NCBI GenBank assembly: GCA_947475065.1
Contig: CANJLB010000020.1
Span: forward strand, 1 to 64,000
Direction: 5' to 3'
DNA length: 64,000 nt
From: Opitutia bacterium
GTDB taxonomy: Bacteria; Verrucomicrobiota; Verrucomicrobiia; Opitutales; Opitutaceae
The notes beneath the pieces are model-generated. The model saw only the letters and a program-made list of their open reading frames with translations. It was not told the origin of the DNA and did no database searches. Made by a program: the position numbers and the translations under genes. Shown piece by piece: positions 34,263 through 47,018 of this stretch. Position 1 is the first letter of the stretch, and each line of letters begins with the position of its first letter.

Positions 34263-34651
34263 CAAACCCCGTCGAAAACCATGGCCAAATTCGGCGGCCC
34301 AAGCAGGAGCTAGGAGTTAGGAGGCTGAATACCAAGTTAACGAGGTCGCAGGCCGACATCAGCCAATCAAGAATCCCGAACGAAGCACCAAAAACCAATC
34401 CCCTCCGCGTCCTTCGCGACCTTCGAGTAAATTTCCGAGGCCCCGCCAGGGCCGACATCAGCCAATCCGATCAGAATCTTTAAAAGAAGGGCGCAAAGGA
34501 TGCGAAGCAACCATTCCGCAATCCGCATTCCACCTCACTATGCCCTCTGTGTCTCCGTGGTTCAAATATCCGTCCCTCCGTTTCCTGACTTCCTGGCCTC
34601 CTGCTAAAACAATTCCGGTTTCGGTTCACAGCTCTCCCCTCTCCCGGCTCC
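34263..34651. repeat. repeat-rich spacer with inverted copies of the hairpin repeat
   Basis: No gene is supported. GGAGCTAGGAGTTAGGAG at about 34306 is followed by a reverse-orientation hairpin repeat (34335-34372, TTAACGAGGTCGCAGGCCG then ACATCAGCCAATC) and a second, partial reverse copy (34436-34468). A reverse GGGCACAGAGGGCACGGAG-type tract lies at 34538-34565 and a TCCTGACTTCCTGGCCTCCTG tract at 34582-34602. The metH promoter, if separate from gcv, must lie here. Confidence 0.7.
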
Positions 34652-38581
<3,930 letters not shown>

Positions 38582-38690
38582 GCTGCAGCGCATGGTTAGC
38601 CCACGTCCCAGAAGTGTCTGAGCTAATTTCTCCGAGATCTCTCCGTCTTGCTCTGTGCCCTGTGTCCCTTTGTCGCTCATACCACCGACC

Positions 38691-39032
38691 TTAAGAAGCG
38701 GGATCGAACCCGAACACTCGTAGCTCTTGGTGGCAGCGGCAGGCCTTCGCCATGCGCGCGGCCCACGCGACAGCCTCTTCGCGAGAGGGCAGTTCGAGCA
38801 CCGTGAAGCCGCCATTGAGCGGTGGCGCCCACGAGTATCCGCCTGCGGAGAACGTGCCATCGGCCGAGACGAGCACCGGCGGGACCGCTTCGTCGATACC
38901 GCCGCCGAAGACATAGACGCCGGCGGCTTTTGCTTCGTCGATTACCGCGTGTGCGTCGCGACCAACCGCCTCCCATTCGCCATCGGGTACGACCATCGCT
39001 GCGCTTGGAAATGAGATGAGGTATTTCGCCAT
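38691..39032 (-). CDS. YCII-related small protein
   Basis: 113 residues from ATG 39032 (MAKYLISFPSAAM). The sequence has the YCII/DUF1330-like ferredoxin fold: N-terminal strand, helix with HAVIDEAKAAGVYVFGGGIDE, then GTFSAGGYSWAPPLNGGFTVLELPSREEAVAWAARMAKA and a C-terminal strand ELRVFGF. These proteins are small cytoplasmic dimers, some fused to sigma factors, usually without known substrate. An upstream extension of the frame reads through repeat DNA and is rejected. It is convergent with metH and shows no obvious operon partner. Confidence 0.82.
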   Translation of the reverse strand: MAKYLISFPSAAMVVPDGEWEAVGRDAHAVIDEAKAAGVYVFGGGIDEAVPPVLVSADGTFSAGGYSWAPPLNGGFTVLELPSREEAVAWAARMAKACRCHQELRVFGFDPAS

Positions 39033-39186
39033 GGAATTCTTTTTTTGGGAAATGGAAGAGAGGGCCGCTGCACGCGATACAGAAGCACGAAAAACCCAGA
39101 ACCAAAGAACATTTCTCCTCCGCGTCGAATCATCTCCGCTCCTGTCTCCTGACTCCTCCCATCCTGACTCCTGCCCCCCCTCTCTC

Positions 39187-39786
39187 TCACCCCCGGCTCG
39201 GCACCAGCACGACCTGCATGCCGGCCGCTTTCGCCCCGGCGATGCCGGGGGCGGCGTCCTCAAACACCAGGCATTTTTCCGGCGGCACCCCGATGCGTTC
39301 CGCCGCCAGGAGAAACATGTCGGGCGCAGGCTTGCCCCGGCCCGCCGGCACGTCGTGGGGCGTGATCACAATGTCGAACAGCTCCGCCAGCCCTGAGACG
39401 GCGAGCGAAGGATGCGCCACGTCCGGCGTGCCGCCGGTCACGATGGCGAGCGGATGCGTCACCGCGATGCGGCGGGCAAATTCCACGACGGGGCCGATCA
39501 GCGGCACCCCCGACTTGAGCACGTCGAGGTAGCGCAGCTCCTTCTGGTGGCTCACCTGGTCCGGATCCAGCGTCAGCCCGTAACGCTGGCCCATCAGCTC
39601 GGCCACGCGCGGCGTGGGCATCCCGCCCAGGCTGTAAAAATAGTCCTCGTCCAGCGGCCCGCGCAGCCCGGCATCCTGCAACGCCGCCTGCCACGCGATG
39701 AAATGCACCGGCATGGTGTCAATGAGCGTGCCGTCGAGGTCGAAGAGATAGCCGGCGAAGTCGCCGGGCGGGATGTCGAGTTGCAT
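39187..39786 (-). CDS. HAD-superfamily phosphatase (beta-phosphoglucomutase-like)
   Basis: 199 residues from ATG 39786. Motif I is FDLDGTLID with nucleophile Asp16 and acid/base Asp18; motif II IVTGGTPDV, a motif III Lys at GKPAPDMF, and motif IV FEDAAPGIAGAKAAGM are all present. The helical cap insert follows motif I (MPVHFIAWQAAL), as in subclass IA members such as beta-phosphoglucomutase and YqaB sugar phosphatases. Substrate cannot be told. A 154-base spacer to the next minus-strand gene contains CTCCTGACTCCT repeats. A much longer in-frame extension would read through repeat DNA and is rejected. Confidence 0.9.
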   Translation of the reverse strand: MQLDIPPGDFAGYLFDLDGTLIDTMPVHFIAWQAALQDAGLRGPLDEDYFYSLGGMPTPRVAELMGQRYGLTLDPDQVSHQKELRYLDVLKSGVPLIGPVVEFARRIAVTHPLAIVTGGTPDVAHPSLAVSGLAELFDIVITPHDVPAGRGKPAPDMFLLAAERIGVPPEKCLVFEDAAPGIAGAKAAGMQVVLVPSRG

Positions 39787-40134
39787 GGAACCGGCGAGCG
39801 CACAGGTAAACCGCGGGGCGCGCAACCGAAAGGTTAGATCGATGCGCGTCCATGTCGGATAAAGATAATCGAAGCCAGGAGAGGGGAAAGCTGAGAGCCG
39901 AGAGTCCAGAGCTGAGAGCGAGATCGGATGGCTGATGACGGCCTGCGACCTCGGTAACTGAAGCAGGAAGCGAGGAATCGGAGCGACGGTTTGAACGACA
40001 GGGCACGGAGGGCACGGAGACAGATTGAGGTTCCGGTGCAGGTGGCATGCCGGCCTCGCCACATTTGCTTTGGCTCCCTCTGGGCTGGCTCTCCTGGTGA
40101 CTGCGCGTTGACAGGGACCGATCCGGTGCCATGA
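39787..40134. repeat. repeat-rich spacer
   Basis: No gene. It contains GAAAGCTGAGAGCCGAGAGTC (39887-39907), a copy of the hairpin repeat (39926-39960, GGCTGATGACGGCC-TGCGACCTCGGTAACTG) and GGGCACGGAGGGCACGGAG (39989-40018). Divergent promoters for the HAD gene and the large secreted protein must lie within it. Confidence 0.65.
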
Positions 40135-43100
40135 ATGCGGTCACCCCAATATTCCGTGCGCCACAAACCCACGTTTCCCCTGCGTCGTTCCCGCTTCCGT
40201 TGGCTGGTCATCATGGGCCTGCTCACCTGCGGTCTGGGCCAAAGGGTGCAGGCCCAGGTGGCAACAAGCGATTCACAGTTGCAGACGCAACTGCTCCAGA
40301 TGGTGGCGGAGAAAAACGTACCAGCGGCGTCTGCGCTCGCGCGGCAGATCCTCAGCCGGGATCCGCTCCAGCCTTCCCAGATCTATCGCTTCGCCGGCAT
40401 GACCAGGACCATGATCAATCCTTCTGGTTTCCCGAATCCCAGGCTTGAGCCCGATCTCCTGCGCAACGATGCCCTGCGTGCCTTGAAGACCTTGGACCGG
40501 CTTGATGATTATATCGCCGAAATCCTGAAAAAATTGGGCGACGACCCGGGATCGCGGCAACTCAACTGGCAGGCCGGCGAGGCCTATGCCACCGCTTCGG
40601 ACCTGACAAGGGAGTTTCGTTTTCTCCTGCCTGTGGCCCATTGGCTCAAGGTCACGCGCCAAGGCTCCGAGTTCACCGCTTTCAGGTCCACGAACGGTAC
40701 CGATTGGACGTCGGTCGGCCATGCCACGGTGTCAGTTGGGCCGTCGCTGTTGGTGGGGGTATGGGTGCAACGCAACGCTCCGGTTCCGCTCACTGCCTCC
40801 TTCGGGCAGTTTGCCATCGAGGGCAACGCCGCTGGTGGTGCCGGTCCGCCGCCCGCCTGGCAGGAGGCTGAGGTGGGCAATATGGCGACATTGGCGGGCT
40901 CCATGCAGCCCGGGCCGGGCCCGGGCGACTTGGTCGTGACCGGAGGGTCGGGTCAGAACCGCCTCGATTCCGGCCATTTCGTTTATCGAACGATGGAGGG
41001 CGATGGTTCGGTCGTGGTTCGGTTGCCCGATCTGGAGTCGGTGCCGGAAGATGCTACCCTCGGGCTGATGTTGCGGGCTTCGCTGGATTCTGATTTCCCG
41101 GTGGTCCGGTTCATCGGCAACCGACGCCAGGGACTGCAACTGAGCTACAAGGTTGAGCCCAAACGTTGGCTCTATGCAGAAATCGCAAGTGAAGTCCCGT
41201 CATCGGGTTGGTTTAAGCTCGGACGCATGGGCGACCGCCTGACGGCCTCGTTTTCCACGGATGGGGCCAACTGGCTGCCGGTGTTCTCGCACCGGCTGAA
41301 TCTGGGGTCCCGTGCGATGGCCGGCGTGCTGTCCATCAACGACGACGAGGCGACGCGAAATTTTTCCTGGTCCAGCCTGGGGGTGAGCGAGGCCGGCGTT
41401 GCCCCCACCGCGACCAGCCCCAAGGGGGCGACAGCTCCGGGTGCGTTGCCTCCTCCCTGGCAGTTTTCGCCCATCGGTGCGGGCGCGGCGGGAAGCCTCG
41501 CCAGCTGGAGTGATCGCACCATTGTGCTGACCGTCCCGGGCTACACGGCCAGTTACACGCCCCGCAAATATTTTCTCCACCGGCCGCTTTCTGGCGACGG
41601 TGAAGTGTCAGCTTTTATGCCTGCGGGCCAGGGCCTCAATGAGAGCACTTTCACGGCTCTGGCGTTCCGGGGATCGTTGGTTGGCACCGATGTGGAAGTC
41701 CGCTTCGGGAGGCTGGGTGCCACCGATATCCTTGAGTTCGATATTGAAGGTGGGGGCCAGCGCGAGGCGGCGGAATACTTCACCCGCGCCGCGGCGGCGG
41801 GACCGCCGAACCCCCGCTTGGTGGTGGCCGCCGCCCTGTATGATTTGCTGGTCGGTCGGGCGGGCGACGCCGTCGCGGCGTTTGTCAGCCTGTTCAAAGC
41901 CGATCCCGCCGCCGCCATGAGCATCGTTGATAATGTGGGCGAGGTGTTTGAACAGTCGGGCCAGATCCCGGAACTGGCGACGATGGTCGAGACCCTCTCG
42001 CCGTGGGGGGTATCCGGCCAGGGAACCCATCTCGCCAGCCTCGTCACATCCTTGAGCGACAAGACGAAAAAGAATCATCCCGCCGAGTCGGCCCGATTCT
42101 TTCTCAAGGCGGTGGATCTGGCCGGGAGTCCGACCGATGAGGCGTCCCTGCTGACGCTGGCGGGCCGGCTCCAGCTGGCCGGCCAGCGGGAAGCGGCCGC
42201 CTCGCTGTTGGAAAAGTATTTTGCCCGGGAGATCGCTCCGGGTCCGACCACGGGCGGTTCGGCGGCGACATTGCGCCGGGTTCTCTTCAACGGCAACTCC
42301 TATGGCACGGGCAACGGACAGTTCACGTTGGAGCCGACCGTGGATCTTCTGGCCATGGCCGTGGAGCTGGGCTTGGGCGAAAAGCTGCGGGCCGGCATCG
42401 GACGGCGGGATCCGATCGAGCTGTACCTCGATGCAGCGCAAGAGGCCACCGACGATCTTTTCGGCATCATGCTCCGGATCGAATCACGCGACCCGGCCTA
42501 CTGGGCCCAAATGGACCAATTCCTCAAGACGGGCAAAGCGGCCACGCTGCCCAACGGAGGCGTGATTCATCTCGGCATGCTCGCACAGGAGCTGGCCCGC
42601 TGGCCCGAAGAGCGGCCTGCGGCGGCCCGCATCATGGCCGAGGTTCTGAACACCTTGCAAACGCTGGTCACCCGTTCCCAGGTAATCATGAGGTCACGCC
42701 TCGCCCCCATGATCGCCCGACAATCTGCCGAGCTGGGCGTTAAACTGGATGATCGCACCATGGTTGCCTCCGGCCTGAGGACTGCGGCCGAGGAACTGAC
42801 AATGGGCCTGTCCCAGCCGGGAGGGCTGGCGCTTGGTGGCACGCCCTTGGTCCATGATTTGATTGCCGCCGGCATGCTGGCCGAAGCCGACGACCTGATC
42901 CAAGCCTTTCACACTGCGGCAACCACCCAAAACGGCGGACCCGGGCTGAGTGGCAGTCAGCTTGATCGTCAGCTCCAATCCATGCAGACGGAACTGGACC
43001 AGGCAAAGGCTGGCACCGTGGACACCCGCACGACGGCGACCGGCCAGGCCGACGCCAAGCCGCCGCTGCCCCCGCCGTCGGGCCCCAATCTCCTGCCCAA

Positions 43101-43587
43101 CCCGGGCTTTGTGACCGAACGCAGTCTGGCCGGAGTCATGGCAGTGCCGGGATGGAACTGGCTGCGCCCGGGCCGCACGATCCGGGAATACGGCGGACCT
43201 GATACCCGCGATGGCTATGCCACGCTCGTCCCCTTGGCTTCACCCGCCTTGGCTTCGGGAGGAAGCCGCGTCGAGTCCGGACCGATATCGGTGAGCCTCT
43301 CAGGCGCGGGCTACACACTTTCCGGCCTGACCGCTGGGATCACCCGCTTCACCTTTGCTTTCCTGGATGCCGACCGCAAACCGCTTGGCCAACCGACGAG
43401 TGTCCCTGTCAGCAAGAGCACAAACGACCCATGGAAGCAGTATTCGATCCGGCTGGCCGGTGCTTCCGAAGGCGGCGCGGCGCCCGATGTCGTCATCCCT
43501 CCTGGTTCGGCCTTTCTGGTCCTGGGGCTGGGCACGGGCGATGAATTCAAGCTCGCCGGTCTTCGCTTGGAAAAAACGGACAAGTGA
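40135..43587 (+). CDS. large secreted protein with beta-sandwich repeats and helical middle, function unknown
   Basis: 1150 residues. An N-terminal signal ends near RVQAQ (about 41). The first third has three similar beta-sandwich-like modules recognisable by TAFRSTNGTDWTSVG, TASFSTDGANWLPVF and the surrounding FVYRTMEGDGSV or FLHRPLSGDGEV, as in DUF1349 or LamG-type lectin folds. The middle (about 545-960) is helical and may be TPR-like, with LLTLAGRLQLAGQREAAASLLEKYF. The C-terminal 150 residues begin NLLPNPGFVTE, the entry of many carbohydrate-binding modules. No catalytic motif is visible. A cell-surface scaffold or glycan-binding role is possible. Neighbours give no help. Confidence 0.8.
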   Translation: MRSPQYSVRHKPTFPLRRSRFRWLVIMGLLTCGLGQRVQAQVATSDSQLQTQLLQMVAEKNVPAASALARQILSRDPLQPSQIYRFAGMTRTMINPSGFPNPRLEPDLLRNDALRALKTLDRLDDYIAEILKKLGDDPGSRQLNWQAGEAYATASDLTREFRFLLPVAHWLKVTRQGSEFTAFRSTNGTDWTSVGHATVSVGPSLLVGVWVQRNAPVPLTASFGQFAIEGNAAGGAGPPPAWQEAEVGNMATLAGSMQPGPGPGDLVVTGGSGQNRLDSGHFVYRTMEGDGSVVVRLPDLESVPEDATLGLMLRASLDSDFPVVRFIGNRRQGLQLSYKVEPKRWLYAEIASEVPSSGWFKLGRMGDRLTASFSTDGANWLPVFSHRLNLGSRAMAGVLSINDDEATRNFSWSSLGVSEAGVAPTATSPKGATAPGALPPPWQFSPIGAGAAGSLASWSDRTIVLTVPGYTASYTPRKYFLHRPLSGDGEVSAFMPAGQGLNESTFTALAFRGSLVGTDVEVRFGRLGATDILEFDIEGGGQREAAEYFTRAAAAGPPNPRLVVAAALYDLLVGRAGDAVAAFVSLFKADPAAAMSIVDNVGEVFEQSGQIPELATMVETLSPWGVSGQGTHLASLVTSLSDKTKKNHPAESARFFLKAVDLAGSPTDEASLLTLAGRLQLAGQREAAASLLEKYFAREIAPGPTTGGSAATLRRVLFNGNSYGTGNGQFTLEPTVDLLAMAVELGLGEKLRAGIGRRDPIELYLDAAQEATDDLFGIMLRIESRDPAYWAQMDQFLKTGKAATLPNGGVIHLGMLAQELARWPEERPAAARIMAEVLNTLQTLVTRSQVIMRSRLAPMIARQSAELGVKLDDRTMVASGLRTAAEELTMGLSQPGGLALGGTPLVHDLIAAGMLAEADDLIQAFHTAATTQNGGPGLSGSQLDRQLQSMQTELDQAKAGTVDTRTTATGQADAKPPLPPPSGPNLLPNPGFVTERSLAGVMAVPGWNWLRPGRTIREYGGPDTRDGYATLVPLASPALASGGSRVESGPISVSLSGAGYTLSGLTAGITRFTFAFLDADRKPLGQPTSVPVSKSTNDPWKQYSIRLAGASEGGAAPDVVIPPGSAFLVLGLGTGDEFKLAGLRLEKTDK

Positions 43588-43938
43588 GGTCCGGCAGGCT
43601 GACTCCAGGAGGCGGGAGCCAATCGTCGGCCCACTGGCAGGTTGTCCATGTACCGAGCCGGGGGTGAGAAGGAGGGGGGGGCAGCGGAATGGCGGAAGGG
43701 AGGCTCTGAAGGATTCAGGATGGAAGGAGTCAGGAGACAGGAGACGCAGGAAGCCAGGAAGTCAGGAATCGGACGAGGGGATTGAGAATCCTCCAGCGGG
43801 CAGGCCCTACCTCAATCCTGACATTAAATCCTTTAGCCCGGTGAGTGAGTGCGTTTCCCTTCTTTTCTACCAATCTCCCTCCGATTTTGCCGGTTTCCTG
43901 CCCATCTCCCTCCTTTTCCTGCCTTTATCCAATCCACC
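43588..43938. repeat. spacer with GGAGTCAGGAG-type tract
   Basis: No gene is supported. A tract of AGGAGTCAGGAGACAGGAGACG and GGAAGCCAGGAAGTCAGG lies at 43727-43772, the same short-period family that is inserted in the trmH gene at 45.9 kb. Pyrimidine-rich DNA (CTCCCTCC blocks, 43870-43930) precedes the hisC start; no clear terminator is seen after the upstream gene. Confidence 0.6.
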
Positions 43939-45033
43939 ATGAAGCTCGCCGATCTCGTCAATCCCGCCATCCTCACGCAGCCGGTCTATGAGCCGGGCAA
44001 GCCGATTGAGACGGTGGCACGCGAACTCGGGCTCGACCCCGCCACGATCATCAAGCTGGCGTCCAACGAAAATGCATTCGGCCCGTCTCCCAAGGCCGTC
44101 GCGGCAGCGCGCGCGACGCTGGGCGAGGCGCAGCTTTACCCGGACGGCGGCTGCTTCGCGCTGCGGCAGAAACTCGCGGCGCGGCACGCGCTCACGCCGG
44201 AACAGATCGTACCGGGCAACGGCTCCAACGAGATTCTCGAGCTGCTCGGCCATGTGTTCCTCCGGCCGGGCGACGAGGCGGTGATGGGCGTTCCGGCGTT
44301 TGTGGTCTATAAGCTCGTCACGCTGCTCTTTGGCGCCAAGCCGGTCGAGGTGCCGCTCGTCAATCACCGCCACGACCTCGGCGCGCTCGCGGCGGCGGTG
44401 ACGCCGCGCACGAAGCTCGTTTTCCTGCCCAGCCCGAACAATCCGACGGGCACGGCGAACACGGAGGTGGAGATTCTCGCGTTTGCACGCGGGCTGCCGG
44501 CGCAAGTGGTGCTGGTGTACGACGAGGCCTATGCGGAGTTTCTGGAAAACCCGCCCGACTTGCGTCCGCTGATCGCCGAGGGACGGCAGGTGGTGTGCCT
44601 GCGGACGTTTTCCAAAATTTTCGGCCTCGCCGCGTTGCGCGTGGGCTACGGCTACACGAGCGCGGAAATCTCCGCGCTGCTGAACCGTTCGCGCCAGCCG
44701 TTCAACGTGAACGCCATCGGTCAGGTGGCGGCGTGCGCGGCGCTGGACGACGGGGAGTTCACGGAGCGGTGCCGGCGGGAGAACGGCGCGGGGCTGGCGC
44801 AGCTTACGGCGGGGTTTCGGACACTGGGGCTGGAAACGGTGCCGAGCGTGGCGAATTTCATGCTGGTGCGGGTGGGGGAGGGGGCGCGGGTGTTTGCCGA
44901 GTTGCAGAAGCGCGGGGTGATCGTGCGTCCGCTGCAGCCTTACGGGATGGCGGAGTGGCTGCGCGTGACGGTCGGCACGGCGGCGCAGAACGAGCGACTG
45001 CTGCGGGAACTGAAAAGTATTTTAAACCGCTAA
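43939..45033 (+). CDS. hisC: histidinol-phosphate aminotransferase
   Basis: 364 residues from ATG 43939 (MKLADLVNPA). It is a class I/II PLP aminotransferase of the HisC branch, converting imidazole acetol phosphate to histidinol phosphate. PLP lysine is Lys226 in LRTFSKIFGLAALRVGY. LASNENAFGPSP, YPDGGCFALRQKLA, PGNGSNEILELL, SPNNPTGTAN and YDEAYAEF are all HisC landmarks. Some members act on aromatic amino acids, so an aromatic role is an alternative. Its last codons (LNR-stop) lie within the left arm of the inverted repeat that flanks the 57-residue ORF downstream. Confidence 0.92.
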   Translation: MKLADLVNPAILTQPVYEPGKPIETVARELGLDPATIIKLASNENAFGPSPKAVAAARATLGEAQLYPDGGCFALRQKLAARHALTPEQIVPGNGSNEILELLGHVFLRPGDEAVMGVPAFVVYKLVTLLFGAKPVEVPLVNHRHDLGALAAAVTPRTKLVFLPSPNNPTGTANTEVEILAFARGLPAQVVLVYDEAYAEFLENPPDLRPLIAEGRQVVCLRTFSKIFGLAALRVGYGYTSAEISALLNRSRQPFNVNAIGQVAACAALDDGEFTERCRRENGAGLAQLTAGFRTLGLETVPSVANFMLVRVGEGARVFAELQKRGVIVRPLQPYGMAEWLRVTVGTAAQNERLLRELKSILNR

Positions 45034-45330
45034 TGGACGCGAATAGACGCGAATCCGAACCACGGATATTTTTAGCCACTAATCCCACTAATATGAGCAC
45101 TGATAAAAATCATCCCGATGTCCGACTTTGGATTGAGCAGGAAGCAATTCACCTGAAGGCGATTGATCCAATAGATGCTTACGGAGACCCGGTTGAATTG
45201 ACTAGGAATGAAGCAATTAGGCTCGCCAAAGAACTTATCCGCCTTTCAGAGACGCTGGATTGTTGATGGAATGCTCGCTGCTTCCCTTCCGAAGATTCGC
45301 GTAAATTCGCGTTAATTGGCGGTTAAAAAT
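45019..45330. mobile_element. inverted-repeat-flanked cassette carrying a 57-residue ORF
   Basis: The left arm (about 45019-45055, TTTTAAACCGCTAATGGACG then CGAATAGACGCGAATCC) is the reverse complement, with few mismatches, of the right arm (45294-45330). Each arm contains a doubled ACGCGAAT unit. The small ORF at 45093-45266 lies between them. The left arm covers the last codons of hisC and the right arm abuts the trmH start. No transposase is present, so it would be non-autonomous if mobile; alternatively it is a pair of intergenic repeats that happen to flank a gene. Confidence 0.5.
45093..45266 (+). CDS. small 57-residue hypothetical protein
   Basis: 57 residues starting MSTDKNHPDVRLWIEQEAIH and continuing LKAIDPIDAYGDPVELTRNEA, then RLAKELIRLSETLDC. 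It is acidic with an amphipathic C-terminal helix and no membrane segment. Short proteins with the YGDPVEL motif and a following helix seem familiar to me as uncharacterised bacterial proteins, but I know no function. Its base composition is visibly richer in A/T than hisC and trmH on either side, which together with the flanking inverted repeats suggests acquisition. No strong ribosome-binding site precedes it. Confidence 0.6.
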   Translation: MSTDKNHPDVRLWIEQEAIHLKAIDPIDAYGDPVELTRNEAIRLAKELIRLSETLDC

Positions 45331-45348
45331 TTTGGATATAAAATCTAC

Positions 45349-46239
45349 ATGACCAAAAACGAAATCTGCCTTTGCGGGCTGGCGACGGTGCGGGCGCGGT
45401 TTGAACGCGACGCGGCCTCGATCTACCGGCTGTTCTTCGACTACGAGACCGGCCGCAAGATCGGCGCGATGTGCAAGGCGCTGGCCGCCGCTCGCAAAAT
45501 CTACCGGTGCGTCGAGCCGGCAGAGCTGGAGAAAATTGCCGGCACGGTTCACCACGGCGGCATCGTGGCGGTCGTCGCGGCGTCGAAGCTGCGTCCGCCC
45601 ACGGCGGCGGAAATTGCCGTGTGGGCCGCACGCCATGCGCCGGTGCTGCTGCTCGACCGCATCGGCAATGCGCACAACCTCGGCGCGATCGCGCGCACGG
45701 CGGCGTTTTTTGGCGTGGAGCACATCGTGCTTCCCGCGCATCCGGGTGCGGCGCTGCCCAATGAGGCGGCGCATCGGGTGGCCGAGGGCGGGCTGGAGCA
45801 GCTGGCCCTGTGGCGCGTGCCCGACCTCGCGGCGTTCTGCCGCGAGCTGGCGGCGGCCGGCTATGAAACGGTGGGGGCGGCGGTGCGGGAAGGGGGAAGG
45901 ACTGAAGGGTTGAAGGAAGGCTTAAGGAGGCAGGAGTCAGGAGCCAGGAGTCAGGAGCTGGGAGTCGGAGGGCGGGGGGGGGAATCCAAAATCCAAACCC
46001 CAAAATCCAAATTTCAAAGCCCAAGGCCGGTGGCCCTTGTGCTGGGGAACGAGGAGCAGGGGCTCGCGCCGGATGTGGCGGCGGCCTGCGGGCGGCTCGT
46101 CACGATTCCCGGCAGCGGGAGGATGGAGTCGCTCAATGTTTCGGCGGCGGCGGCGGTGCTGCTGCACACCTTGCTCACCGGCACGAAACGTGCATCTTCC
46201 GGCCATGAAAAATCCTCCGGCCAACCCATCCAGTCCTAA
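45349..46239 (+). CDS. TrmH/SpoU-family RNA 2'-O-methyltransferase with in-frame repeat insertion
   Basis: 296 residues from ATG 45349; TTG 45316 is inside the inverted repeat and rejected. An N-terminal substrate-binding domain (1-100) precedes the SPOUT domain: motif 1 LLLDRIGNAHNLGAIARTAAFFG, motif 2 VALVLGNEEQGL, motif 3 IPGSGRMESLNVSAAAAVLL. These form the knotted SAM site and identify a ribose methylase of rRNA or tRNA. Between AAVREG and VALVLGNE, where relatives have few residues, about 45 residues (DNA 45894-46028) translate short-period repeats, including RRQESGARSQE. The frame is kept. Pirin overlaps the last 35 bases. Confidence 0.88.
   Translation: MTKNEICLCGLATVRARFERDAASIYRLFFDYETGRKIGAMCKALAAARKIYRCVEPAELEKIAGTVHHGGIVAVVAASKLRPPTAAEIAVWAARHAPVLLLDRIGNAHNLGAIARTAAFFGVEHIVLPAHPGAALPNEAAHRVAEGGLEQLALWRVPDLAAFCRELAAAGYETVGAAVREGGRTEGLKEGLRRQESGARSQELGVGGRGGESKIQTPKSKFQSPRPVALVLGNEEQGLAPDVAAACGRLVTIPGSGRMESLNVSAAAAVLLHTLLTGTKRASSGHEKSSGQPIQS
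45894..46028. repeat. short-period repeats inside the trmH coding region
   Basis: 135 bases made of AGGAGTCAGGAGCCAGGAGT-type units (45925-45970) and AATCCAAAATCCAAA-type units (45983-46015). The first family is also intergenic at 43727-43772 and, inverted, at 39140-39175. The length is a multiple of three and adds about 45 residues to a conserved methylase without a stop. Confidence 0.75.
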
Positions 46240-46936
46240 GGTCACCAAGCGTCCGGCTGACGCGCGCGGGCAGACAGAGCTGGGCTGGCTGCACAGCCGG
46301 CACTCGTTTTCGTTTGGCGAGTATCACGATCCGGAATACATGGGCTTCCGCTCGCTGATCGTGCTCAACGACGACATCGTCGAGGCGGGCGGCGGCTTCG
46401 GAACGCACCCGCACCGCGACGCGGAGATTTTCAGCTATGTCATCGCGGGAGAGCTGGAGCACCGCGACAGCCTGGGCAACGGGCGGGTCATTCGCGCGGG
46501 CGACCTCCAATACATGAGCGCGGGCTCGGGCGTGCGGCACAGCGAATTCAACCCGTCAAAGGAGCGGGCGGCGCATTTTCTGCAAGTCTGGCTGCGGCCA
46601 GGTGAGCGGGGCGGTGCGCCGCGCTACGCGGAGCGGGCGCTCGGCGGCGCGGCGAAGCCCGATGCGCTCACGCTGCTGTTTGCCGCCGAAGCGCGCGACG
46701 GTGCGACGGCGATCCGGGCCGATGCCGAGATTTATTTCGGCCGGCTGGTGGCGGGAAAATCCCTCACGCTGGCGCTGGGCTCGGGGCGCGGCGGGTGGGT
46801 GCAGGTGATCCGCGGCGCGCTCGACCTGGCGGGTGAAATGCTGGGCGAGGGTGACGGCGCGGCGGTGGAAAACGTCGCGACCCTCGTGCTCGCCGCGCGG
46901 GCGGATGCGGAGTTTTTGGTCTTCAACCTTGCCTGA
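46205..46936 (+). CDS. pirin family bicupin protein (YhhW/quercetin dioxygenase-like)
   Basis: 243 residues from ATG 46205, overlapping the trmH 3' end by 35 bases in another frame. The N-terminal cupin has GWLHSRHSFSFGEYHDP, GFGTHPHRDAEIFSYVIAGEL with metal-ligand histidines, and the second conserved block QYMSAGSGVRHSEFNPS with a further His and Glu. The C-terminal cupin is degenerate, as usual in YhhW. Such proteins bind iron and some cleave quercetin in vitro; others are transcription cofactors. With plant phenolics elsewhere in this window flavonoid cleavage is possible but unsupported by context. Confidence 0.9.
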   Translation: MKNPPANPSSPKVTKRPADARGQTELGWLHSRHSFSFGEYHDPEYMGFRSLIVLNDDIVEAGGGFGTHPHRDAEIFSYVIAGELEHRDSLGNGRVIRAGDLQYMSAGSGVRHSEFNPSKERAAHFLQVWLRPGERGGAPRYAERALGGAAKPDALTLLFAAEARDGATAIRADAEIYFGRLVAGKSLTLALGSGRGGWVQVIRGALDLAGEMLGEGDGAAVENVATLVLAARADAEFLVFNLA

Positions 46937-47018
46937 GCGGGCGCACGAATCGGGGTTGCACAGCCGCACTAATGTCGTAACATCTGTCATCAGCAGTCGT
47001 CATAATCCTTGCTTTCCC

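Noticed and set aside
34263-34651. Cobalamin or SAM riboswitch upstream of metH
   Set aside because: No B12-box or SAM-box consensus is visible; the spacer is filled by repeats.
38690-38720. tRNA T-arm-like GGGATCGAACCCGA string
   Set aside because: It is inside the coding end of the YCII gene and no cloverleaf arms fit around it.
39033-39263. Longer N-termini for the YCII and HAD proteins
   Set aside because: The in-frame extensions translate intergenic repeat tracts and lack family similarity; internal ATG starts match family N-termini.
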